Source: Larimichthys crocea (taxonomy: Eukaryota; Chordata; Actinopteri; Sciaenidae). Taken from it: 64,000 bases of DNA. The stretch is from contig NW_020852357.1 of the NCBI RefSeq assembly GCF_000972845.2, positions 124,001 to 188,000 of the forward strand, read 5' to 3'. The translations under genes and the position numbers were made by a program. Positions within the stretch are counted from its first letter, which is position 1. Each line of letters opens with the position of its first letter. Of the stretch, positions 32,067-45,510 are shown piece by piece. The notes under the pieces were generated by a model. That model was not told the origin of the DNA and ran no database searches. It saw only the letters and a list, made by a program, of their open reading frames with translations.

Positions 32067-33707
32067 GAGAGGAGGAGGTTGGCAAACTTATCTTAATGTG
32101 ACACTGAATGGGGTGACTTCATAATGAATAAGTACAGTACATAATACTTCTCTACTTTAGGCTAATTTTGAATGGAGGACTTCAGCTGCAGTATTTTAAC
32201 ACAGTGGACAGTAAAGGATCCAAGTTCTTCCACTTGATGTCCTGACATAATGACTAAACATGAAATTAATTTATCAAAAATATTTTCCAGTTTGGTGACA
32301 AAACCACTTACTTACATGTGCTGTATCAGAAACTACACCACATCATCACTGGGTCAGTGAAGTCCCTTTAGGATTGAAACACTCTGATAGAAGTTCAGTC
32401 TCTTTAACCCAGTGATGACAGCTTCACATTAACTACAGCGATTCCTCCAACCCTGTTCAACCCTGACTGTGACTTTACTAGCTAAGGCTGGTCCACCTCC
32501 TTACTGTTAGCTGTGCTGCAGGTGCCAAAGGAAACCAGGAAGGAATGTGTGTCTTTTAAAGCTGCTCTCAATAACAGTGCTACAGTTCTTGGTTATGCCT
32601 GGATACGACTGCACAAAACAGCTATTGTTGCTGTGTGATTAAACCGCACCACACACGCACAAATATATACTGTAATTAGGTAATGTTCACTACAATGGCC
32701 AGTACCTGTCAGCATGCAGCTCTCTGTGTAGTGAATGAATGGAGGTGTCTGTCTGATGTGGAGGGAGAGAAAAAAGAAAGAGAGAAGGAGGAGGGGAGGT
32801 GGTAATACCTAATTGCAGGCTGTATAGTGATACAGGAGGTGAGGAATGTGTCTGACAAGCACATCTCTGATCTTTTGAGCGGCGGGAAGCCTGCTGATAA
32901 GACAACAAGAGGGCTCCCAGGCCAGCCATATGAGAATATGTGTTTGGTGACCTGACTGAGTCAAGTCATTTTCAGCAGACTTCAAATTAGTAGATATGTG
33001 AGCGGGTGTGTGGAAATCAAAGTCTCTGCCAATTGTGGTCTCCTCTTGGTGAGAAAGAGGAACAGACTTACTGGGAAAAATGGCAAGATTAGCATTTTAT
33101 GCTTCTTCTTGTTACTGAACAACATGACAAATTATCCCGTACAGAGTCAGAAATTTGGAGAAACAATGAGGCCACTGCAAAGTTTTAATCACACAACCAG
33201 ACCCCAGGAAGACATTCAGTCATATTTGTATAGTTTCAAGGTTCATGACCTGTATTTTTTGTAGATATTTCATTATTTTACTGTATTTCTGATACACATA
33301 AGGTATTATCTTCATGTCTGGATCAGTGCGATCATGCTGTCAGTATGTGTCCGCACCCAGGGACGCAGCATGCGAGAGGGCCCAGCAAAGAAAAAGTAAA
33401 AATAAATTGGGAAAGTCCCATTACTGTACTAACTGATGTGGGTACAAACCCAAAAACATTTCAGCATGTACTTCTTCACTGTTTATTGAACAAAACATTC
33501 AAACATAAATAAATACAAATAATAAGGCAGGCATTTTACAGAAGGCACTCTTCTCTTCATCTGTACTACTGATATAGAGGTTTTCTAAACCGTACAGAAG
33601 AAATAACAATCCCAACTCAAGGTCCACTCACTAGCCCTTTCTTACCATCTTCATCAACAGATTGAGTTTGCCCTGTTGTCAAGGTAATGGATGGACATTG
33701 AAGCTTA
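32067..33707. other. intergenic spacer, akap11-tnfsf11
   Basis: No exon or RNA gene was recognised. A purine-rich patch lies at 32760-32800. Confidence 0.55.
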
Positions 33708-33851
33708 ATGGTAAATGGACTGTATAGTATAGTGACTTTTCTAGTCTTCCGACCACTCAAAGCGCTTTACAGTACGTATCTCATTCACCCATTCACACAC
33801 ATTCATACACTGATGGCATTAGCTGCCATGCAAGGTGCCAACTGCTCATCA
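33708..33851 (+). repeat. dispersed fish repeat (AATGGTAAATGGACTG type)
   Basis: It contains GGTAAATGGACTGTA, then CTTTTCTAGTCTTCCGACCA, CTCAAAGCGCTTTACAG, and CACCCATTCACACACATTCA with TGCTCATCAG. I recognise this as one of the most frequent dispersed repeats in teleosts. An inverted fragment of the same family lies at 39021-39099. Confidence 0.7.
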
Positions 33852-34429
33852 GTTTGAGGTTGTTTTTACAGGTCAAAGCTGATTTGATTTAATAGTTTAA
33901 AGATTCAAAGATGACAAAAGCATTAATCACACACTGACTCAAACATAAAATCAGGGCTATACATAATATTTAAAGGAAATTTCCATTTAACAAAAGAAAA
34001 CCCCAGATTACAGCAAGTTATGGTGACTCATTTTTAAGTAGGAATTAAGAAAAAAAAATCAAATCCAAAGTCATAAGAGGACAATAAAGCTGTCCCCATT
34101 GAACAATATCATTTTGGCTCCTTCCTCTTCCTGGCAGTGGTTGTAATAGGTATGTTATCAGTGTGTGAGAAAGCATAAGTGGTTGAGTGACACAGACCAA
34201 CCATTATTTAGAGTGCGTCAATTGATGCTTTGCTTGGCCACAGCAGAGTGAGAAGCCAGGATGAAACTTGGTTCTGGGCACTAAAACACGACCACAGACA
34301 CCCTAATCGAAGATTGCAACAGCTTCACAGAAGTGGAATGAGTAAGACACAACAGGAGTTTAGAAGGAAGTCAGATGAGAGCAGGAGATTACACACACAT
34401 ACACGCATTGTCGTCAGCAAACTGAGTAC

Positions 34430-34470
34430 ACATCCATTCATTCCATTATCTGAATGGAATGAATGGATGT
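34430..34470. repeat. perfect inverted repeat, 18-bp arms, 5-nt loop
   Basis: ACATCCATTCATTCCATT, then ATCTG, then AATGGAATGAATGGATGT. The two arms are exact reverse complements built from an ATTC-type repeat. The flanks are not part of a recognised element. Confidence 0.92.
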
Positions 34471-36136
34471 ATGTGACTGTCAGGGGGCAGGCTGAGGGGC
34501 AGCAGCCAGTGTCCATCTGCTAGTGTATAGCAGTTATTGTACAGAAAGTCATCAGTCAGCAATATAGAGAGACAGGCAGGAGCCCAATAGCATAACCACC
34601 CTCTAGTCTGTTTCACAGTCGTCTGGGCTGATGTTGCTGCCACACACATACACTGTCTCTGACATCAGATAGGCTGGGTCCTGGCTTGGTGTATCCCCCC
34701 GCCGTCTCCCCCCACTGTGTCGATTCGTGAGTCACTGACATCACTTCCCCTCAAACAGCAACAAACGGCTGGGTTGTTGGGAGAGTCCATTGGATGGGGG
34801 GAAAGGAGGGGGGATGTTTGAGTCAATCCCATGGAATCCATGATATACTGTACTGGGCTTTGTGTTGGAAAGGGGAAAACCAGCTACGTCATCCCTACTA
34901 GGCTTTTGTTTACTCCAGCCTGAAGAACATCTCCTTTGTTTTGTTTTTCTTTTAATCTTCTCTTCCTGATGTATCTGCTCTGCCTTTCATCACCATGGAC
35001 TTAAAGGTGTGAGCAGTTAATGAGCCGAACGGCTGAATCACGGATGTGGGTCTGAGGTCATGCTGGATGACCTACTGTACTGTAACATGCAGAGCAATGA
35101 GGCACTTCCATAGTCTTTGACTTAAAAGCTCATTTAGAAATTATTATTTCTGATATTTTTTTTTTAAACCTTACAGTCCAAAAGAGTCACAATCCAAATG
35201 TAATAATGTAAAGGTTTACTGTATGGAGTGGAAAATCTATTTTTTTTTTTTACTTTTTCCAACTTTCCCACTGGATTTATGAATGAAGGGAGTGCTGAAG
35301 TCATTTTACATATACCATATATACATTGTAAAACTGTTTTACTATGGTTCAGGAATTTGTTTATGCTAAGCTAAACTTCATTATCTACTTATTTCTGCAT
35401 CCTGTCATGATGAGAACAGTGCTTCACAAACTGTTTTGTCTGGCACACTCCCACAGCTCTGTCAGATGAGCTCAAGTAGCGCTTCAGTGACACCAGCTAC
35501 ATGTTTTCACAAAAAGGACCAAATGGATTCAATTACACACAGGGCTCAGCTGTCACTCATGATGTAAAGTGTGCCTTTTTATAGCATCAACTAAGTGATT
35601 AAAATGGAACTTATCAGAAGAATGAACACTCGAACAGACATCAGCATGATAAGAACTTCTTTGGGAAAAATCTGATGTGTACTTTGACCACTAGTTTGGA
35701 GGAGGCGATTTCGCCTCGAGTTATTCACTCAGTTTACTTTTGGGATCATTTGAGTTCATACAAGTAAATATTTGATAGTATGATTGATGGAGAGTTTATT
35801 CGCACACATCATTACTACTACTACTTGGAGTTGAACTAGTTTTCATGTACTCTGTGTGAATGTTGTTTTTTACTGATAAAGAAACTTTATCAGTGGTTTA
35901 ATTAGATATCCTTCTGTGTTGGTTTTTGTTTCGTCATGGTAACGGAAGTTGTGGTGGACTTCCTTAATCCTGTTGACTTTACAAAGGAGGACACGACTAA
36001 TGAAAGATCCCATGGAGTCACCACCGGGGACTTGGCAACACTCATCTTTCAAAATGTGAGGTGAACACTACCCATGACATTTCCCTGCTATTGTCTGCTT
36101 GTTTCCAGGAGTGACCACATAGTGATGCTGTAACTA

Positions 36137-36140
<4 letters not shown>
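34471..36140. other. intergenic spacer
   Basis: No feature recognised. Homopolymer T runs occur at about 35157 and 35239. Confidence 0.55.

Positions 36141-36214
<74 letters not shown>
36141..36214 (+). repeat. (TG)37 microsatellite
   Basis: A 74-bp uninterrupted TG tract. Confidence 0.97.
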
Positions 36215-36218
<4 letters not shown>

Positions 36219-37032
36219 CTAAACAGTGGGCATGGACAATAACTTCAATTCCCAGGGACCTTGGCACCATAAAAACTATCAGCGTGGGAGCAAAGAGATG
36301 GAGACAGTGAATACAGCGAGGTTGGAAGGGTGGAGTGGGGATGGGGTCGGGGTGAGAGATAAGACCTTATGTCAGGGGGAACAGCTGAATCATGTCGAAA
36401 TTATGTTTATCTGAAAATGATTGGAAGGGAGCAGAAAGAGTGCACCGTGGGCGGAGGGGAAACATCATGGTCAAGAGGGGCTGATGGTGTTTCCCAAACC
36501 GACATCTCTGTTTTGACTCACTGGTGATTGAAAACAGCAGCTGGAGCTTGGTGTGGACCTGGTTACACGGTAAATAATATTAGGTATTATCTGTGAACAT
36601 TGGTAGTGAGCCTGTCTGACTCACAAAAACAACAAGCATCCCTCAGTTGGTGCAGACTGCACACCATCGCTCCCACCCTGAAGGAAGAGAAAACAACAGG
36701 CTTTCACTGTGTCATTCAAGAAAGGTTGCTTCATCTGCTGTTGTGTCTCTGCTCATCTTATGTCTGTTCACACCCACTGCTCTATTGATTCAGGTGTGTG
36801 CGTAAGGTTTGGGTTGACGGACAGCACATGACTGAGGAAACATCTTGATACATCATCATTCTCGATGACTTCAGGGTGCTTCCTGAATACACACACCCAC
36901 CAATCTGCGATGACAGTGTGGTCTAAGTCTTCAGGCTGGGCCACTTTGATGTGACCACAGAGAGGAAGCAGAGGTCAAGTCTGGGAGATCATGACACGGC
37001 TAACAGAATAAGAGACGTCTCCTGCTGATGTC

Positions 37033-37440
37033 ATGGTCGGTCCTACCCTGGTGTTTTTCCTTTTCCTCCTATCCTCATCCTGCTCTTCCCAGCCCGGTTT
37101 TTATGGCAGTCGACCTGGCAATGGATTTCCTATTGTAGGAGTGAGTGCTTCACAAGAGAGATGTGGTTTGGAGATGAACGTAGCACAAGAGGTCGTCCAA
37201 GTTGTCGAGTACACTGCATGTTTCAATGCTTTGCTCATGCGCACCTCACTGGAGACCACACCCTCTGTTTTAAGCTGCTATATCATCCAGTCTCATTACA
37301 GTGTATTGGGCCCATGCCAGATTACCATATTTAACACAAATGTGGCATGGGATTCCTATAGCTACTCTGCTACGTCACTGGAAACTGTGTGTGAGGATGA
37401 ATCCTTGTTTTTGGACAGAGAACACTGTTTGCACTGTGAT
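37033..37440 (+). CDS. doubtful ORF with signal peptide, possible first exon
   Basis: The frame starts at an ATG with +4 G (GTCATGG). It encodes MVGPTLVFFLFLLSSSCSSQ, a textbook signal peptide, then PGFYGSRPGNGFP and a Cys-containing extracellular-type stretch of about 110 residues ending HCLHCD. A donor-like TGTGAT|gtaaga follows at 37440. The open frame continues to 37608, but its last part is low complexity. I recognise no family and found no partner exon. The synteny of the locus in other vertebrates, as I know it, has no gene here, so it may be a chance frame or a dead gene. Confidence 0.2.
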
Positions 37441-37608
37441 GTAAGACGGGGAGGTGAGAGGAAGAAGGGAAGCAGGGGAGCAAAGAGGAAGGAACACAGG
37501 GTGAGGGGATGTAGGAGCACCGGGGGAGTGCTGACAGACTGTTTAACTTTTGGTGAGTGTGTTGGGCTCCAAGTGGGGGAGCGACATGTGTGTTCACACG
37601 CGTTTTAA

Positions 37609-39020
37609 ACAAGGAAAGCTTGGCTCCCACTGACTGAGCATCATTTTTTTGCAGCTCTGTGCCCACATGGGTGTGTAAAGTACATACTCAGGCATGTTTT
37701 TCTATGCAGTCAAGTGTGTCTGTCTATCTGCACATTTTTAGCCATGTTAACACTAGAACTACTGGAATCCTGTAACTACTACAATGACCATGGCTGTTCC
37801 AAATGTCACTTTTGTCATGCATTTAAAGCTTCTATTGATGTTTTCAATTGAAGCTTTGAATGTCTGTCATCATATTTTATGATGTCATCACCTAAAAAAC
37901 AAAAAACAAAACAAAAAACAAAAAGTGCAGCAAGCTGTGAAACAAAAAGATTATATCAACAAATATGATGCTTGAAAATGATTGAAGCTAAATATTTTAT
38001 TTGATAAAAACATGTAGTGAATTTGGGAACTGATTACATCTATCTATTTTCAACACATCTTTGGAGTTATTGGAAATGTTTGAATCACATGAGTTCTACA
38101 TAACCTCCACTGCAATCATATCTAAGGATAATACTATATAATACTAATAATATTAGTGTAGCTTCATCTTTATCTGCAATTTTGCAGAAATAAAAGGTGA
38201 ATATACAAAAAAGTTAGGAAACTTGTCAACTATTTAGGGCAGCCTCGTTTGCATATAATTTCAATAATCAGTACAAAGAATAATTAAATAAATCTAATCA
38301 GGGTTAATGTAATGTAATGTAATGTAATAAGGACTCTCTGAATCGAGCCAGTGTCAGATGAAATTTAAAGGGATCAAGAAACATCATTATCTAGACCTGC
38401 TCCTCCTTTTTTTAAATTCTAGGATCTAGGTTGAAGTTAAAGCGAGCATTAGCCCTAACTTTATAATAGTGCAAAAAAACTAGAAAAAATAAGTGTATAT
38501 ATGTGTTTTGTAATTTTAATAAAATAACAATGGCAGAATATGTCAGGTCCTATAAAGTTACTTAAAGTTATTACATTCCAAAAATAAAAAGAGTCAAAAT
38601 ACTGCCTTGGTAGTTCTTAGTGCTTGTGCCAGTCAGCTGTTCCATCACACTGTTTCACAGCCTAACAATAACAGCGTAAAAATTTGGTAAAGATACACAT
38701 TACCAGAGGTGAATACTAATGAGTTTTCTTGTAGCCATCATCAGGTCAGAGTTTTCACTTATTCTGTGAAATATCTCCAAATCTACATGATGGATTAGCA
38801 TGGTTCATGGTTCCCAGAGGATGAGACTTAATGCACTGTGTATAGGTACAGCCCCACAGCGCTGCTAGCATTGCTGTTAGTTTTGATTATCTTTTTTTCT
38901 TTAAACTTATCTAGTTTAAAGAAAATTAAAATAAATAATTATTTCATTTTTTTCAATATTTTTTCCCATAAATGAAATTTTGCAGGTGTGTGAATAAAAC
39001 TGATGAGCAGCTGCATAGAT
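37609..39020. other. intergenic spacer
   Basis: AT-rich, no feature recognised. A short (AATGT)n run occurs at 38308-38328. Confidence 0.55.
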
Positions 39021-39099
39021 GAGATATGTACTGTAAAAGCACTTTGAGTGGTCAGAAGACTAGAAAGGTGCATTTAAGTACAGTCCATTTACCATTTTA
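39021..39099 (-). repeat. fragment of the AATGGTAAATGGACTG repeat
   Basis: GAGATATGTACTGTAAAAGC, then TTTGAGTGGTCAGAAGAC and CAGTCCATTTACCATTTTA are the reverse complement of the repeat at 33708-33851. Confidence 0.65.
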
Positions 39100-42000
39100 T
39101 ATAAATAAACTTTCTCTGCCCTCGCTGCTTTCTATGCAGCTGATGAGGACATCCTCTACTTCTGTTGGCAGGCGGGGTCACGTGACCCCTCCCACAGCTT
39201 GTTTCCACACACCACCCCTCCGAAGGAAATCCAAGGAGCAGCACTAAAGCTATAACAGCCAGATAATTACTTTTAAAATAAATAATAACAGCAATGCATG
39301 TGGGTCTACTGCCAAATCTGGTGGTGTCACTTGTCATTTAACTGTGTTTTCCTCCACACAGTCCAGAAGTGCCTGCTTTGATATTCTGTTCAGTGTTCAC
39401 CCTGACTCTCCCACACTCTACAACCCACACACATCAGCTGAAATGGGATCTGCTTAATGGTCTGGAATATCCCTGTTTGGGCTGATCATCACTCCAATTT
39501 TCTTTTCAAATGTGTAGTTTTGATAAAACCACAGGCCGGTGTGATGTGACGGGAGAGGTGGGGGAGGAGGAAGAGGAGAGCTGGGTGTAAACATTGAAGT
39601 TGCTATGGAGGAGGCAGGGTAAGGATTTTTGAGCAAGGAGCAAGACAGGGAGTGTGCGTGTGTGTGTGTCTTATGGTAGACTTTGAGTGACCTTCTTACC
39701 ACAGAGGATGTGGGAGTGAGGGAAGATAGACAATTCTCTGCTCTTCATGCCATGAGTCTTGAGAGGAGCCTCTTAATCAGATAAAGCAAGCCGATAATAA
39801 ACAGTGGAAAGATCTGGCCTTGTTCTACCTCCAGTGAACGATTCTCATTGGTGATGAATCTTGAGACAGTGTGTTGTCCTTTTAAAGCACTCGGTTTATC
39901 AAATACTAATACAACATCTGTGCCCAGGATCTGTGCGATCAAATATTTATGCCAGGCAGCAGTGAAACCATTTCCTCATATTTGGCTTCTCTAATTCATG
40001 CATTTCTACCCCTCTGGTTTCAAAACAGGCTGAATCCAGTGGAATCATGCTGGTTGTTTTGAAGCCGAAATAGCCATGGGCAGAACCAGACTGACCGGAT
40101 CCTGCTCACAGTGACTCCACAGTCTGTCCATGAACCCTGACCCTTCACATTTGACCCCGATACAGATACCTCAGGTGGCACAAACTGCTGACGTCACAGT
40201 TCGTGGATGAGCGTGAGGTTGCTGAGTTTAATGTTGGGGTGAGTGCGAGGGCACGGTTAACAAGGAATGCTCTTAAAAACCGGAGATAATCAAATGCTCA
40301 GCAACAATGCATGAGTTGGCCGGTGGCAAAGGTTAACACCCAGTCTCAAGTTTTATCTTTGCATGCAGTTATATGCCACTTTTGTGTGTCTCTCTCTCTC
40401 TTTGGGTCTTCTACTTTACATCTCTTCACCCTTCCTTTCTCATTCATGCTTAATCTCTTTTTTCCTCTTTTTCCTCTCCTCAGCCCTGTAGGCTTTTGGC
40501 TGTCTGTCATCATGTGAAAGAGCATCAGGTTCCACTCTTTGGCAGGCGGTTCATAGCAAAACACAGGGGCATGGAGACTGTCCAAAACACTCTTCCTCTC
40601 TCACACACACATATCTGTGCATGTTCATGCACACTTTAAGGGTCAGTCCAACATGAATAAAAGTGTGATACAACCCAAATAATGTTAACCTGAGTACATG
40701 TACAAACCTTGCCTCTGTTCTTCCCTGCAACAGCACTAGGCTCCTGTCTCCTTGAGGAAATAACTGAGGGCACAGAAAACCCACAGCTAAACACAGGTTC
40801 TCACGGTGTATTAACAACCCCCTGACCAAGAGAAGAGCACTCCATAGTACCACATTCAGAGCCAATGCCAAGACCATGCCACGGCCAGCCAAGTCCAGAA
40901 GGTTGCTGGAGCCGTGACATTAGTTCAAAAGGTCTCCTGGGAAAGATAAGATCCACATCCTCGCCGGCTCGCTCTGAAATCTCTGAGCACACACTCCTGT
41001 TCTTGTGCTACATTTCAGAAGCAAAACATCAACAGAGGCACTTCTATATAAGTGTGGTAAAAATGAGAGTAATAGTGAGGGGGGAGTGTGGTTGTACTAC
41101 AACATAACCAAAATCATGTGTGTGGTTTTATGAAGTTAGAAAGCCCATAATGATGGACTATTAAATGATTGTAGCGCCATGAGGTTTGATGGTTTGAGGG
41201 GGGAGGCACATATAAAAAGCCAGCTTTCTCCCATGAACTCCTTTGGCACCCAGAAATTTGCTTGGATTTCGCAAACTCACCCAACCTACTACAACCACCC
41301 CTCCTTTCCATTGTCACTGCTTCTGCCTAAAATAACTCCTGTTCCTAAAGGAGGTTCGTTTTCTGCTGGGTTTTCAAATACTACACTGTTGTTCTGCTGG
41401 CAGTGGGAAAACAGGAGAGGTTAGGGAGGTCACTCTCTGGGCTAACAGGAGCCACTGCCATGTTTAGATGCTGCAACAGCCACGATGTGTGACCGCTGGA
41501 CAGTCTGTGGACACTCAGCCTTAATGAGGTGGTCCAGCGGTACCATGCGACAATACCTTATTGTGCATGTTGTGGAGAATGCACACATAAGTGAATTATA
41601 ATAGGAGATGAGAAGGAATTAATAGTATCATCTAGAGTTTGTTTTTTAGTTTATTTAGGTAGCCCAGGCTGAGTGTAAGCTTGAGTGTCTTTGTTTCTCA
41701 TGCAACACACAGAAGAGCTTACACTTCGTCACTTAATGCTGCATCAATCAATAATTCCAGATTAATGATGGATCACATGATTGTGTGTAATGTGAAAGGT
41801 GTCGCTCTTACAGTGAATCATCACTCATCTCTTTGCAGTTCACTTTAGCTCTGCGTAACACTTGAACACCCTTCGACTCATTGTTTTGGTTTAACAAGCC
41901 ACAACTTTGCTGCTTTGGTTCGCCCTCACTGCTCTCACCAACCCGGTCTCCAGCTGCAGAAGGCTGCTGTTTTCCGTGCAATAAACACTGATAAAACAGC

Positions 42001-42674
42001 TGTTTTCTACCTGTGAGGCAGCAAACGACAGGAGGCTCTGTCTATGATGTGCAGTAGGCAAACTATCTACCTTCACTGGGATAGGTTAGGTAGGTTTGAG
42101 GAGATATGCTTATTTGTTTTTGTTTTATTTTTATTTTACTGAGAGAAATAAAAAGATTATTATCACTCTTAGACACGTAGTAATTTAGCTTAGCAAAAAA
42201 AGAAAGATGTAAAGCTGGAAGAAAGGAAAAGCTCAGGACAATTCAACTCTAAATAAACAGCAACATAATGGAGTCCATGGACCTCAAATTTTGATATCTA
42301 ATTTTTATCTTGTTGCTTTTCCTCACTGATTGTATTTGTTATATATATTGAAATCATTTTGTTTTGTTTTGGAAATAATTTTTTGAATTTTATATTTGTG
42401 TTAATTGGTTCTGATCACTGCAACTTTGTTCTGACAACTGCTGTAAATTATTTGAGTATAAATACATGTAAGTTAACATTATCATTATTTCTGGATGCAG
42501 CCACTCTAGCTCTTTCCTAATTCTCCCAGTCATAATGCTAAGCTAAGCTAAGTGTCTGAAGCTTCATGTATCTATTTAAAGTGGCAGAGTTAGAGGGCAC
42601 TGTTACGACAGCCAGCCAGCTTCTTTTTATTTCTTATCACATTCTATGTTATGGCTCACCTAACGAGCCGGGTC
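39100..42674. other. intergenic spacer
   Basis: No exon, RNA gene or element end was recognised. Several short open frames here lack splice signals or any homology I know. Confidence 0.5.
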
Positions 42675-42960
42675 GTAACAGCACTGTTTACAGAATATGG
42701 CCGAAATGTAATATAATATTCATAAGTACGTTTTCATTAGTGTATCGCCTGAAAATATGAATCATTGTGTTTTTGTTACCTTAGAATGAGCTTTATTATA
42801 TTATTTTTATTATATCTACACATGCTGTGGGTCCTCTTATAGGGAGCTGTCCAGAATGGACAAACTAAACACTGGCTCTTTAAAAGGTCCTCTGTTTGTC
42901 TCTCATAGGAAGGAGATGTGTGGAGGAGGACATAGCTAGATGTCACTAAATCCCACACAC
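42675..42960 (+). repeat. dispersed repeat family R1, copy 1
   Basis: Shares TTTACAGAATATGGCCGAAATG, trimmed to the core TACAGAATATGG, and GTTTTCATTAGTGTAT and CAAACTAAACACTGGCTCT with the other two copies at 46.5 kb and 50 kb. I know this family as frequent in fish genomes. No terminal inverted repeat was resolved. Confidence 0.6.
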
Positions 42961-43487
42961 TGGTCCTTGAAGCAAAGTACGTTTCCCAAAATGTCGATCT
43001 ATTGCTTCAAAGAAACAAAAGGTCAGTGTGCAAAAAGGGAGTTAGAAATGATATTTATGGAGAAACAATACAATTACATACACTGCAACGGGTGTGCCGG
43101 TGTACTCCAATTCAGTCTTACTCCAAGGGGACGTCACCATGATCAAGCAGAAAGGTGGACACTGATGACAGCTGAAAAACATTAACACATCACACAAGCA
43201 GTTGCCATGAATCGAGATCTTTATTACAACACTGAAACTGGTTTGTGGCAGAGAAAGTTTTGTTTATTGTTCACTGTGGGTAATCTTGGTTGGTATAATG
43301 CAACTAAAAGGTGGAACCCTGCAAAACAATGGGCTGATAGTTTAAGTAATTCCATTCAAAGACTGTGGTAAGACACAGTTTCAACCCATGAAAGAATACT
43401 TAAATGAAGGTGAGAGGAAATTACATCTGTCTGTTGTCATGTAAGAAGGCCTGTTAAGGAATAATTGTGGGCAGATAGAAAACGCAC

Positions 43488-43490
<3 letters not shown>

Positions 43491-43530
<40 letters not shown>
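43491..43530 (+). repeat. (AC)20 microsatellite
   Basis: Uninterrupted AC tract followed by a short GTGTGTGTG. Confidence 0.95.
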
Positions 43531-43533
<3 letters not shown>

Positions 43534-43667
43534 GTGTGTGACTCACAATGACGTTCTGTTTTCAGGTTTGGTATTAGTTTCTTCACTTGCTGAAATAGTG
43601 GAAATCCAGGTTTGTTGTCATCTGTTGGATCTCTGTAAATAATATTATTATATTTTTTATTATAAGA

Positions 43668-44130
43668 CAGCGATGTCCAAACTTCTTTTAAAGAGGGCTA
43701 GATTTGACAATATGAAGATGCACAAGGACCAGTACTAACATTTAAAAAATGAAAAAATACCAATAAAAGTTCCATACAAATGCAGGAGGTTTGCATGAAG
43801 TTGATACAAATCTTAACCTGATGTTCATTGAACATGACTTATTATGAGTAATGTCTGTTAACATTTAAGTTTAAAACGTTTCACTCTTGCTCACAAAGTC
43901 ATTCATCATCTACAGATATATAACAGCAGCAGTTACAGTATGTCCTTAGAGGTTAACGTTTAGTGTATTCAGATGCTCCGTTATGTCAGCCAAAAAAGTC
44001 AAATCTTCTAGCCATACAGTGAAAATCCTAGCAGGCCATTAATAATATATTATAAAAATTAAGCTGCGGGCCGCATGAAATCTGACTATGGGCCGTGATT
44101 GGCCCCCAAGCCATACTTTGGACATGCCTG
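43668..44130. mobile_element. non-autonomous hAT element with perfect 8-bp target duplication
   Basis: The ends are CAGCGATGTCCAAACTT and, inverted at the right, CTTTGGACATGCCTG, the CAG...CTG form of hAT inverted repeats. The 8-bp sequence TTATAAGA flanks both sides directly (43660-43667 and 44131-44138). The interior (463 bp) contains GCGGGCCGCATGAAATCTGA and no coding frame, so it was mobilised in trans. The intact duplication suggests moderate age. Confidence 0.85.
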
Positions 44131-44639
44131 TTATAAGAGTATGAGTTAGACCCGCTCTATATGTTGTGTCATGAGATAACTTCTGTTATGATTTGGTGCT
44201 ATCTAAATAAAATTGAACTGAATCTGTCCTCAGTGCCTTATCAGAAAATATTGACCTAAGTGCAGCACTCTACGCAGCACTGCCCAGGTGGAAGTTTTTT
44301 GGTAAGTAAGCCATACAGGAACATTTCCACTTTGGAGGACATCATTGCAAGAGTGCACAGTCTGACTGGTAGGACGTTGTTACACTGAAAATATTAAATT
44401 GGCTCTGTGGTGGTGATGTGTGGTTTTCTGGAGCAAGCATAAGACTTGTGTTTCACAAGTTGCACAAGTTATCGTAACTCTACTGAAGTAATAATTAAGA
44501 GGGATTAAAGGACAGGTTCAGGTTCAGTTTTTCAAGTCTGTCTTAAAACAGTAGGTCAGGTGAGCAGATGTACATTGAAACATATACATTATCAGAATTG
44601 CTTTATGTTCATCTTCTATGTCAGTTTTTACTTTTGTCA

Positions 44640-44940
44640 CACTACTCCACTAATAAACATTGGCATCAGAGCGGTGGATGTTGAAAGATGGAGTGTGGTG
44701 GTGGAGCAGGTCACTGAGGTAGCAGGGGGACTGGCTATGGAGGGCTTTGTGAATTAGGAGAAGGACTTTGAATTGGCACCAGTGGAGTTTCTGCAGTTGT
44801 TGATGTTGAAGTGTTGTCTGTTTGTGAGATAGGACCTTAGCCAGGAGAGGGCAGTACGGAGGATTCAAGGTATGAAAGATGGATGGTGTGATGGTGTTGA
44901 AATCCGCAGGAAAGTCCAGTATGATGTTGGTGAGTAAGGT
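44640..44940 (-). mobile_element. LINE reverse transcriptase C-terminal fragment
   Basis: The minus-strand frame reads LHWCQFKVLLLIHKALHSQS, then YLSDLLHHHTPS. It matches the conserved 'LHWLP...FKVLLL..KAL...YLSDLL' block at the end of LINE reverse transcriptases in fish. It is truncated on both sides. Confidence 0.65.
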
Positions 44941-45158
44941 GACCAGATTTCAAAATTTACAAGAAGTGATGGAGTGGACTGATGAATTCCCATTTATTCA
45001 CCAATTAAGAATGTGGATCCTAGATTGTGAATGAGTTGGAGGCTTTTTTGCCAATGCCAGTGTAGAGAACTCTTCCTAGGAATGAAAGAAACAAAACCAC
45101 AGTAGTCATGCTCACAGCAACATGGTTACTACACTGACATGACAACAATAAAGACTAA

Positions 45159-45364
45159 GGATCCCTCCTTTGTGGCTCTTCCTTCGGTTTCTTCCACCTT
45201 TTTTCCCTGTTAAAGGTTTTTGTGGGCAAGTTTTTCCTCACTCGAACCGAGGGTCTAAGGACAGAGAGTGTCACTCCCTGTACAGATTGTGAAGCCCTCT
45301 GAGGCAAATGTACTTTGTGACTTTGGGCTATACAAATAAAATTTGATTTGATTTGATTTGATTT
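45159..45364 (+). mobile_element. LINE 3' end, solo tail (+ orientation)
   Basis: Matches the 3' UTR of the LINE at 27.7 kb, from GGATCCCTCC to GGGCTATACAAATAAAATTTG plus (TTTGA)n. It is a strongly 5'-truncated insertion. It forms an inverted pair with the copy at 45511-45770. Confidence 0.8.
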
Positions 45365-45510
45365 AATGGATCAAATAGACTGCTCTAATGAGCTTTCACG
45401 CTGCCTCCTCAGCATAAGTAGTAAGTGTGCTTACTTGCATACTGAGTGTCATACTGAAGTAGCAAACCATGATAATTATACAACAAACTGTCACATGTGA
45501 AAACAAATAT

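Noticed and set aside
40551..40892. 113-residue minus-strand frame with hydrophobic start
   Set aside because: It looks signal-anchor-like, but no family, splice partner or promoter context supports it.
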